Below are positions 1-5,204 of a stretch of 5,204 bases of DNA, in pieces. Position numbers and translations under genes: made by a program. This stretch comes from an uncultured Oribacterium sp. (GTDB lineage: Bacteria; Bacillota; Clostridia; Lachnospirales; Lachnospiraceae). The number at the start of each line of letters is the position of its first letter. The stretch's first letter is position 1. The DNA is taken from contig CALHIC010000138.1 of the NCBI GenBank assembly GCA_938030845.1, forward strand, positions 1 through 5,204, in the 5' to 3' direction. The notes beneath the pieces were generated by a model. That model did not search any database. It was not told where the DNA came from and saw only the letters and a list, made by a program, of their open reading frames with translations.

Positions 1-869
1 TTTAACAATACGTTCGAGTCAAATTCTTTTTCAGTGATTCTTTTAGCGAATTCTTTTTCATCTAGCTGTTTATATGCATTAATTTGAAACTTATAATCAG
101 GTTTAATATTATATAAAATAATTTTTATATTTTCTTTGTTAAGATATATTTGATTAGCAATATTTAATAATCTATCACTTTGTAATGTTTCTTCTATTCT
201 AATTAAGTCATTTATTCCATATTTTAATACTATTTTATTTAAATCAACCACTGTATTTATACCAAACATAGACATAATTCTATAATGTTCTTCAAATAAA
301 TTAAATAAACCTTTTCTTGGATGATATGAAGGTATTATATTAGGTTCAAAAGATGTTGGAAATGTTAAAACAAAACCATTCTTACCTTCTTGACTCAAAT
401 CAAATTTATCTATTACTTTAGTACTATATGGTAAATTAGAAAAATAAAAGTCATACATATTACCTAACTTATATAAAGTTATATAAGTATTAGTACTATA
501 TTTAAGTAACTCTACTTTTTCTTTCAAACGATTTTTTTCAAAATATTTTATAGCTTCTAATCTATTTACTGAATGTCTTGTGATAGCTAAGTTACTTTCT
601 ACTACTTCTAACATTTTTTCTTTTATTTTTATTACATCTATCTTTTTATTTACAGTTAAAAATAGTCCTTTATCGATAGAATGTCTTACATGAATAAATG
701 TATCTTCACCATAAAGTGCTACTATAGAATAAATTGTCATAAATATAAGTCCATTAACATATATTTTATTTGCTTCTTTATTTGAATAATCAAAAAAAAC
801 AATATTAGCATTTTCTTTTTCTTTAGAATAAATAACTTTTATACAAAAAATAGAATAGCTTTGAAGTTT
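1..869 (-). CDS. Partial TGS/ThrRS-like nucleoside (uridine) kinase homologue, 5'-truncated, no recognisable P-loop
   Basis: The reverse strand is open for 289 codons from just after a TAA at 872-870 to the left edge, where it runs on. I read it as the large nucleoside kinase family, normally about 550 residues: an N-terminal TGS domain, a ThrRS second-additional-like domain, then a P-loop uridine kinase/phosphoribulokinase domain. Matching landmarks recalled from the family are RHSIDKGLF (residues 62-70), ITRHSVNRLEAIKYF (96-110), KVELLKY (118-124), LYKLGNMYDFYF (132-143), and INDLIRIEETL followed by IANQIY (219-242). Two things are odd. The TGS part is missing, and the first in-frame ATG (740) lies inside the conserved region, so no proper start exists. 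After IKIIL (248-252), where the family has a GPSSSGKTT-like Walker A, the residues are YNIKPDYKF. A dead paralogue, a decayed gene or a chimeric fragment are all possible. There is no in-frame TGA and no tryptophan, so the genetic code cannot be judged. The family call is from memory of conserved blocks. Confidence 0.6.
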
Positions 870-900
870 TTATAGTAAATATTTCGTAAAATTCGGTTTT
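840..900. other. Abrupt base-composition boundary (recombination or chimeric join)
   Basis: Left of this stretch the DNA is roughly 15-27 % G+C per 60-base line. From about 900 onward it rises quickly, and glgC is near 50 %. The boundary coincides with the 5' end of the minus-strand kinase-like frame, which loses its N-terminal domain here and meets a stop at 872-870. No inverted repeats, tRNA end, integrase or transposase remnants are visible to explain a mobile-element edge. An assembly chimera between two genomes is therefore at least as likely as a real transfer. The exact breakpoint cannot be fixed from sequence alone. Confidence 0.5.
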
Positions 901-925
901 CAAGCCTTGGGGTTAGTGCTATAAT
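897..925 (+). promoter_or_regulatory. Sigma-A-type promoter for glgC-glgD-spoVG
   Basis: A perfect -10 box TATAAT (920-925) is preceded by TG plus one base (917-919), the extended -10 arrangement. A 4-of-6 match to the -35 box, TTTTCA (897-902), sits exactly 17 bases upstream. Transcription would begin near 931-933 and give a leader of about 115 nt before glgC. It is the only strong promoter-like signal seen between the composition break and glgC. Confidence 0.72.
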
Positions 926-931
926 ACAAAT

Positions 932-1048
932 ACCAGAAGGAGAAGAAGATTAAGAATTCTCTTAATATTTGAATAGAAGTATTTGAATAGAGAGAAAGCT
1001 CTTTGTGGTTGCCAGTGCCATATGTTTTAGATGCAGAGAGGTGATGAC
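932..1048 (+). promoter_or_regulatory. glgC 5' leader with small hairpins and a tandem repeat
   Basis: The leader between the predicted transcription start and glgC holds several small elements. A Shine-Dalgarno-like AGAAGGAG (935-942) has no ATG, GTG or TTG at usable spacing. TTAAGA/TCTTAA form a 6-bp stem with a 4-base loop (950-965). ATTTGAATAGA is repeated at 967-977 and 981-991, a 14-base period. A second short stem is possible at 989-994 with 999-1004. I do not recognise a known riboswitch, T-box or terminator here. A regulatory role is a guess from the length and the repeats. Confidence 0.3.
1036..1044 (+). promoter_or_regulatory. glgC ribosome binding site that selects the GTG start at 1049
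   Basis: The purine-rich GAGAGGTGA lies four bases before GTG 1049 (seven if GAGAGG is taken as the core). This is good Gram-positive spacing. It overlaps the codons that follow the upstream ATG at 1031, which itself has no Shine-Dalgarno (TATGTTTTAG precedes it). The protein read from 1049 begins (M)[13 protein letters not shown], as GlgC proteins of Firmicutes usually do. Confidence 0.75.
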
Positions 1049-2323
1049 GTGATTAAGAAAGAGATGATCGCCATGCTTTTAGCTGGCGGCCAAGGCTCAC
1101 GCCTTGGGGTTCTTACAAAGAATGTTGCCAAGCCGGCGGTTTCTTTTGGCGGAAAATATTCCATTATTGATTTCCCCTTAAGTAACTGTATTAATTCCGG
1201 CATAGACACAGTGGGAGTACTTACTCAGTATCAACCCTTACGCCTGAATGCACATATCGGCATCGGTATTCCTTGGGATTTGGATCGTAATAGGGGAGGC
1301 GTTACAGTATTGCAGCCCTATGAATCTCAGGAAGATACCGGCTTTTATTCGGGAACGGCCAATGCCATTTACCAAAATATCGCTTATATCGAGAATTATG
1401 ATCCGGAGTACGTGTTGATTCTTTCCGGGGATCACATTTACAAGATGGATTATGAGGTTATGCTGGAGTATCACAAGGCGATGAAGGCCGACTTAACCAT
1501 TGCCGCCATGCCGGTACCCATGGAGGAGGCAAGCCGTTTTGGAATTACCGTCACCGATGAAACCGGCAGGATTATAGATTTCCAGGAGAAACCGAAGGAA
1601 CCCAAGAGTAATTTGGCTTCTATGGGAATTTATATCTTTAACTGGAAAGTGCTAAAGGATGCTTTGCTACGAACCCGGGATGTACCGGATTTGGATTTTG
1701 GGAAGCATGTTATTCCTTATATTTTCCAGAACATAGGGAATGTTTTTGCCTATGAGTTCAACGGATATTGGAAGGATGTGGGAACCTTGTATTCCTACTG
1801 GCAGTCCAATATGGAACTGATTGCATTGATTCCCGAATTTAACTTGTACGAGGAATATTGGAAGATTTACACCCAGACCGATAATCCCGCTCCACAATTT
1901 ATCTCAACCCATTCCCACGTAGAACGATCCGTTATTTCTGAAGGTTGTGAGATTCATGGGGAGATTTACAATTCTATTATCGGTGCCGGTGTAACAGTGG
2001 AACATGGGGCCGTTATTTCAAATAGTATTATTATGGCAAACACGGTGGTGGGAGAGAACACACATATCGACCAGGCTGTGGTTGCTGAAAATGTAGAGAT
2101 TGGTAAAGATTGTGTGATTGGTACCGGAGAATACCAGGATTCTGTTTATGACAGCAGGGTGTATTGTTCAGACCTTGCTACGATAGGGGAGAATTCCCTT
2201 ATACCCGATGGAGTTTCCATTGGAAGAAACACGGCGATTTATGGGAAGACGGAACTTTCGGACTACCCGGATGGATTCCTTCAAAGTGGAGGAGCGATTA
2301 TAAGGGAGGATGAAAGACTATGA
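1049..2323 (+). CDS. glgC: Glucose-1-phosphate adenylyltransferase, catalytic subunit GlgC
   Basis: Cytosolic ADP-glucose pyrophosphorylase: ATP plus glucose-1-phosphate gives ADP-glucose plus pyrophosphate, the committed step of glycogen synthesis. It is 424 residues from GTG 1049, a normal length. Residues 1 to about 270 form the nucleotidyltransferase domain: the pyrophosphate/nucleotide loop GGQGSRL (13-19), AKPA (27-30), the catalytic aspartate in [10 protein letters not shown] (Asp128), the glucose-phosphate lysine in EKP (Lys181), SMGIY (191-195), and the second metal/sugar aspartate in YWKDVGTL (Asp243). From about 290 hexapeptide-like repeats ([29 protein letters not shown]) form the left-handed beta-helix. 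The enterobacterial activator pair Lys39-Arg40 corresponds to Asn25-Val26 here, so classical fructose-1,6-bisphosphate control through this subunit is unlikely. It is the first gene of a likely glgC-glgD-spoVG transcript; its TGA overlaps the glgD ATG. A start at ATG 1031, adding six residues, is less likely because it lacks a ribosome binding site. Confidence 0.96.
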   Translation: MIKKEMIAMLLAGGQGSRLGVLTKNVAKPAVSFGGKYSIIDFPLSNCINSGIDTVGVLTQYQPLRLNAHIGIGIPWDLDRNRGGVTVLQPYESQEDTGFYSGTANAIYQNIAYIENYDPEYVLILSGDHIYKMDYEVMLEYHKAMKADLTIAAMPVPMEEASRFGITVTDETGRIIDFQEKPKEPKSNLASMGIYIFNWKVLKDALLRTRDVPDLDFGKHVIPYIFQNIGNVFAYEFNGYWKDVGTLYSYWQSNMELIALIPEFNLYEEYWKIYTQTDNPAPQFISTHSHVERSVISEGCEIHGEIYNSIIGAGVTVEHGAVISNSIIMANTVVGENTHIDQAVVAENVEIGKDCVIGTGEYQDSVYDSRVYCSDLATIGENSLIPDGVSIGRNTAIYGKTELSDYPDGFLQSGGAIIREDERL

Positions 2324-3441
2324 GAGCAATAGGAATTATTTTAGCAGGCGGTAACAACAAAAGGATGAGAGAGCTTTCCAACAAGAGAGCCATCTCCGCA
2401 ATGCCGGTTGCAGGAACCTTCCGTTCTATCGACTTTGCACTTTCGAATATGTCCAATTCTCATATTCAGAAAGTAGCTGTGTTGACCCAGTATAACTCCA
2501 GGTCGTTGAACCAGCATCTGTCCTCTTCCAAGTGGTGGGACTTCGGAAGAAAACAAGGTGGACTATATGTTTTTACCCCGACTATTACTGCGGAGCATGG
2601 AGATTGGTTTAGGGGTACGGCAGATGCACTCTATCAAAACCTTGTTTTTTTACAGTCATCTCATGAGCCTTATGTCATCATTGCCGCAGGAGATGGGGTA
2701 TATAAGCTTGACTATAACAAGGTACTGGAATATCATATCGAAAAGAAAGCGGACATCACCGTTGTATGCAAGAACATGGATGCAGGGGATGATATTTCCC
2801 GCTTTGGCTGTCTTAAGATGAATGAGGACAGCAGAATCGTGGATTTTGAAGAAAAGCCCGTATCAACTGATGCCAGTTGCATTTCCTGCGGAGTTTATAT
2901 TATCCGCAGAAGACAGTTGATTGAGCTTTTGGAAAAAGCCCATGATGAGGATCGCTATGATTTCGTAAAGGATATTCTGATTCGCTACAAGAACATCAAG
3001 CGAATCTACGGTTATAGACTGAATACTTATTGGAGCAATATCGCTTCAGTGGAGTCCTTTTATCAGACAAATATGGACTTCCTAAAGAGAAATATTCGGG
3101 ATTACTTCTTTAAGCAGGCCCCTGGTGTATACACAAAATTGGCCGACAACCCGCCTGCGAAGTACAATCCGGATTGCAGTGTGCATAATTCCATAGTGGC
3201 CAGCGGTTGCATCATCAACGGAACAGTGGAAAACTCTGTTTTGTGCCGTAAGGTCTATGTTGGAAATAACTGCATTATTCGCAATTCGATTATCCTGAAT
3301 GATGTGTATATCGGAGATAACAGCGTCATTGAACATTGCATCGTGGAGAGCCGGGACACCATTCGCGCCAATACAACCTACATTGGAACACCGGAGAATA
3401 TCAGAATCGTCATCGAGAAAAATGAAAGGTATACCATGTAA
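2320..3441 (+). CDS. glgD: GlgD, diverged partner subunit of ADP-glucose pyrophosphorylase
   Basis: This 373-residue paralogue of GlgC has the same layout: nucleotidyltransferase fold (about 1-255) and C-terminal beta-helix (about 285-360). The family forms hetero-oligomers with GlgC in Firmicutes and tunes glycogen synthesis. Active-site changes are visible. The GGxGxRL loop is GGNNKRM (10-16), AKPA is AISA (24-27), SMGIY is SCGVY (189-193), and the sugar/metal aspartate of YW-D-VGT is Asn240 (YWSNIAS). Asp125 ([11 protein letters not shown]) and the EKP lysine (Lys179) remain. I infer weak or no catalysis and a regulatory role. It keeps Lys22-Arg23 (SNKRA), the positions matching the E. coli activator pair that GlgC has lost. 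Its ATG overlaps the glgC TGA (ATGA), favouring coupled translation, and its own GGGAGGA (2304-2310) lies nine bases upstream. Ends in TAA. Confidence 0.95.
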   Translation: MRAIGIILAGGNNKRMRELSNKRAISAMPVAGTFRSIDFALSNMSNSHIQKVAVLTQYNSRSLNQHLSSSKWWDFGRKQGGLYVFTPTITAEHGDWFRGTADALYQNLVFLQSSHEPYVIIAAGDGVYKLDYNKVLEYHIEKKADITVVCKNMDAGDDISRFGCLKMNEDSRIVDFEEKPVSTDASCISCGVYIIRRRQLIELLEKAHDEDRYDFVKDILIRYKNIKRIYGYRLNTYWSNIASVESFYQTNMDFLKRNIRDYFFKQAPGVYTKLADNPPAKYNPDCSVHNSIVASGCIINGTVENSVLCRKVYVGNNCIIRNSIILNDVYIGDNSVIEHCIVESRDTIRANTTYIGTPENIRIVIEKNERYTM

Positions 3442-3456
3442 AAAGGAAGGAGTATC

Positions 3457-3732
3457 ATGGAGGTTACAGATGTACGGGTTCGTAAGGTTGACAAAGAAGG
3501 TAAGATGAAGGCCATTGTTTCTATCACATTTGATGAAGAATTTGTGATTCACGACATTAAGGTCATTGAAGGGGAAAAGGGCTTATTCATCGCTATGCCT
3601 TCCAGAAAAACTACGGACGGTGAGTATAGAGACATTGCTCACCCTATCCGCTCCACCACGAGAGAGTTACTTCAGCAAACCATTCTGGAGAAGTACCAGG
3701 AGGATGCAGAGGAAGAAGGCGAAGGATTTTGA
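3457..3732 (+). CDS. spoVG: SpoVG, septation/sporulation regulator
   Basis: This 91-residue protein is close to the usual SpoVG length of about 85-100. It starts [11 protein letters not shown], typical of the family, and carries the conserved core blocks [10 protein letters not shown] (28-37), [11 protein letters not shown] (42-52) and YRDIAHPI (57-64). An acidic glutamate-rich tail ([10 protein letters not shown]) follows, as is common and variable in SpoVG. SpoVG is a small cytosolic DNA/RNA-binding regulator affecting asymmetric septation and sporulation, and capsule or virulence genes in other Firmicutes. The start is fixed by GGAAGGAG (3445-3452) just before ATG 3457, only 15 bases after the glgD stop. 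It therefore probably shares the glgC promoter. The strong terminator at 3764 ends the unit. No separate promoter is visible in the short gap. Confidence 0.95.
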   Translation: MEVTDVRVRKVDKEGKMKAIVSITFDEEFVIHDIKVIEGEKGLFIAMPSRKTTDGEYRDIAHPIRSTTRELLQQTILEKYQEDAEEEGEGF

Positions 3733-3763
3733 TTTCGCGACGAAGTAAAATCTCACAAACCTG

Positions 3764-3798
3764 AGGCCACTAAGGACAATAATCCTTAGTGGCTTTTT
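3764..3798 (+). terminator. Intrinsic terminator after spoVG
   Basis: GCCACTAAGGA (3766-3776) pairs perfectly with TCCTTAGTGGC (3783-3793), an 11-bp stem with a six-base loop CAATAA, followed by five Ts (3794-3798). One or two further weak pairs at the base use G3765 and A3764 with the T-run. It lies about 30 bases past the spoVG stop and closes the glgC-glgD-spoVG transcript. Confidence 0.93.
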
Positions 3799-3878
3799 GC
3801 ATACAATGCTTTACAAGTGCAAATCTTACGGTATTTTGTTTATTAATTTTCCTTCTTTGGTCGAAATGTAAAGATGGT

Positions 3879-3901
3879 AAGGAGCAATTTCCTTTTTTTT
3901 T
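3879..3901 (+). terminator. Weak terminator-like hairpin with a long T tract
   Basis: AAGGA (3879-3883) and TCCTT (3890-3894) can form a five-base-pair stem, and an unbroken run of nine Ts covers 3893-3901. The stem is short, so this may be only a backup to the strong terminator upstream, or chance. Confidence 0.25.
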
Positions 3902-3936
3902 CTACAACGAATCAGGGAATTATGGATGCCTGAGAG

Positions 3937-3965
3937 TAGAACAAGCTTAAGAAATATGTTAAAAT
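3937..3965 (+). promoter_or_regulatory. Candidate promoter for the 7TM membrane protein gene
   Basis: A -10-like TAAAAT (3960-3965) is preceded by TG plus one base (3957-3959), an extended -10. At 17-base spacing the -35 position reads TAGAAC (3937-3942), only a 3-of-6 match. It would give a leader of about 60 nt before ATG 4033. Its place between the spoVG terminator and the next gene supports it, but the -35 is poor. Confidence 0.4.
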
Positions 3966-4032
3966 AAATGCACTAATCTATAGAGGGAATTGAATAAAGG
4001 GTTTTCTCGGAAAAGGAGTTCGGAGAAATAGT

Positions 4033-5204
4033 ATGAATAGAATAACAGAAGTTAAGATACGCTTTATCTACCTATTGTTTTTGATTTTTGTGCTTATCTT
4101 TGTGGTAGCCAGTTCCATGCGCTACTATGATAAGCTTGGATTTTATGAGGAAAAATTTGAAGTTTTACAATCCGGCTGGCAAAGAGTTTTGCCGGACGGC
4201 TCAAAAAAACGTTTATTTTCTACCGGAGAGTCTGTTCCTGAGAAGGAGCTCTTAATTGAACGACAGCTGCCCCAGGATGTTCCTTATGCGTTAACCAGCT
4301 TGTTCATTCGAACAGTGCATCAGGATATTACGGTGTGGATAGACGGTAGAGTGGTATATGAATTTAAATATGCGGATATCCCGCCATTTAATAGTAAGAT
4401 TCCGCCTATTTCCTGGGTTCGTATCCCGGTACAGAAGGATCAGCTTGGGAAGATGATTCGTATTGAGCTGACCGGAAGAGGCAGAACGGCGGAGAATACC
4501 CTTGGAGGTATTTATTTTGGAGAAGACGTTTCCATTATTTGTGCCATTCTTTGGAAGAATGCTTTGCAGATTCTGGCGGCTTTTTGCCTGATGTTCCTGG
4601 GAATCGGAATGTGGGTGGAATATATTTTGGTGGACAAAAAGAGGGGAGACGAAAGAGGGGCTTATTATACGGGAGTCAGCCTATTCTTTATGGGGTTATG
4701 GCTCGGGTGTCAGATTGATGCCAGACAGCTGATTTTTAACAATATATTATTGCTTTGGAATCTGGAGTATCTGTCCCTGATTATGATTCCGGTGCCGGCG
4801 CTTCTGTTTATTAACAAAGTGGAAAAGGGCTTATGTCAAAGAGAACTCTTTTTATTGTCCTTCGTGATTTTCATTTGTGATGCCTTGATTATTTTTTCTG
4901 CGGGAGTAGGAATCTTTTCCTTCGCGGAATTAAATCTTCCCATTGATATTTTGGGGCTTATTACCGCAATCGAGGTGTTGCGCAGCTTTTACATGGTTTG
5001 GAAGAAGGATAAGCACCTCTTTAGGGAGTTGACCTGGATGATGGGGGCTTATTGTACCCTAATCGGTTTCTGTATTATTGAGTTGCTTTCCTATATGATT
5101 AGCGGCTATGCAAACCAGGGAAAATTCCTTTCTATCGGAACCATTATCTTTGCCTTCCAGATTATGCATGCACAGGGAATTGAGTATGATGAGATACAGA
5201 ACGA
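4033..5204 (+). CDS. 7TMR-DISM-like membrane sensor protein, N-terminal part (runs off the window)
   Basis: 390 residues are visible and the frame is open at the right edge. An N-terminal membrane anchor (about 11-28) is followed by an extracytoplasmic region (about 29-170). This region contains a beta-rich stretch (SLFIRTVHQDITVWIDGRVVYEF, 89-111) like the jelly-roll ligand-binding modules of 7TMR-DISM proteins. Seven further hydrophobic helices follow at about 173-199, 210-227, 237-260, 271-293, 300-322, 334-357 and 364-383. The last visible residues (HAQGIEYDEIQN) are charged and cytoplasmic-looking. In this architecture they usually lead through a coiled coil into an output domain such as GGDEF, histidine kinase or PP2C, but that part is outside the window, so the output is unknown. 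The start is supported by GGAG (4022-4025), seven bases before ATG 4033; an AAGGAG at 4013-4018 is too far. It sits behind the spoVG terminator with its own candidate promoter, so it is probably an independent unit. The architecture is clear; the exact family is inferred. Confidence 0.75.
   Translation, partial: MNRITEVKIRFIYLLFLIFVLIFVVASSMRYYDKLGFYEEKFEVLQSGWQRVLPDGSKKRLFSTGESVPEKELLIERQLPQDVPYALTSLFIRTVHQDITVWIDGRVVYEFKYADIPPFNSKIPPISWVRIPVQKDQLGKMIRIELTGRGRTAENTLGGIYFGEDVSIICAILWKNALQILAAFCLMFLGIGMWVEYILVDKKRGDERGAYYTGVSLFFMGLWLGCQIDARQLIFNNILLLWNLEYLSLIMIPVPALLFINKVEKGLCQRELFLLSFVIFICDALIIFSAGVGIFSFAELNLPIDILGLITAIEVLRSFYMVWKKDKHLFRELTWMMGAYCTLIGFCIIELLSYMISGYANQGKFLSIGTIIFAFQIMHAQGIEYDEIQN

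Noticed and set aside
1..740. ATG at 740 as the start of the minus-strand gene
   Set aside because: Family-like residues (ANIVFFDYSNKEANKIYVNG) continue upstream of this methionine, so it is internal. The true start appears to be missing.
1..869. Mollicute genetic code (TGA = Trp) in the AT-rich gene
   Set aside because: No in-frame TGA and no TGG codon occurs, so the sequence gives no evidence either way.
1..870. CRISPR array, phage or insertion sequence in the AT-rich segment
   Set aside because: There are no regularly spaced repeats, terminal inverted repeats or transposase/integrase motifs. The segment is a single continuous coding frame.
1031..1048. ATG 1031 as the glgC start
   Set aside because: No Shine-Dalgarno precedes it. 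The good ribosome binding site lies within these codons and points to GTG 1049, whose product begins like known GlgC proteins.
1027..2821. Several 60-90-codon open frames within and opposite glgC and glgD
   Set aside because: They are alternative-frame shadows of conserved coding sequence, with no family-like features and no credible ribosome binding sites.
3082..3552. 156-codon minus-strand open frame opposite glgD and spoVG
   Set aside because: It lies antisense to two well-conserved genes, mirrors the beta-helix repeats of GlgD, has no recognisable motif, and spans the glgD/spoVG junction.
3299..3748. Short plus-strand frames overlapping the end of glgD and spoVG (3299-3508, 3566-3748)
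   Set aside because: They are out of frame with clearly conserved proteins and resemble no known family.

Overview
The window looks like chromosomal DNA of a low-to-mid-G+C Clostridia member, most likely a Lachnospiraceae-type gut bacterium. It carries a paired glgC-glgD cluster, a spoVG gene and a large 7TM sensor-like membrane protein at about 45-50 % G+C, with strong Gram-positive ribosome binding sites throughout. The first ~870 bases are very different: roughly one-fifth G+C by eye, with codon use to match. They look as if they came from another, very AT-rich Firmicutes/Mollicutes-like genome.

Layout. (1) Bases 1-869, minus strand: an open frame of 289 codons, open at the left edge. It reads as the middle of the large TGS/ThrRS-like nucleoside (uridine) kinase family. 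It has no N-terminal TGS part and no acceptable start, and where the Walker A loop should come the residues do not fit. (2) Around 840-900 the composition switches abruptly at the broken 5' end of that frame. This is either a recombination boundary or a chimeric assembly join. (3) Bases 897-1048: a good extended -10 sigma-A-type promoter and a leader of ~115 nt. (4) Bases 1049-3732, plus strand: glgC, glgD (4-base ATGA overlap) and spoVG (15-base gap), probably one transcript ending at a strong intrinsic terminator at 3764-3798. (5) Bases 3799-4032: an intergenic region with a weak second terminator-like element and a candidate promoter. (6) Bases 4033-5204: the start of a 7TM membrane sensor-like protein that runs off the right edge.

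How the genes work together. GlgC makes ADP-glucose from glucose-1-phosphate and ATP, the committed step of bacterial glycogen synthesis. GlgD is its diverged partner subunit; several active-site positions are changed, so a regulatory or structural role is likely. SpoVG is a small nucleic-acid-binding regulator linked to septation and sporulation, and sharing a transcript with glgCD would tie it to carbon storage. The 7TM protein appears to be a separate unit.

The clearest oddity is the composition break with a truncated, P-loop-less kinase-like gene at the left edge. I did not find a convincing undescribed defence or mobile system.
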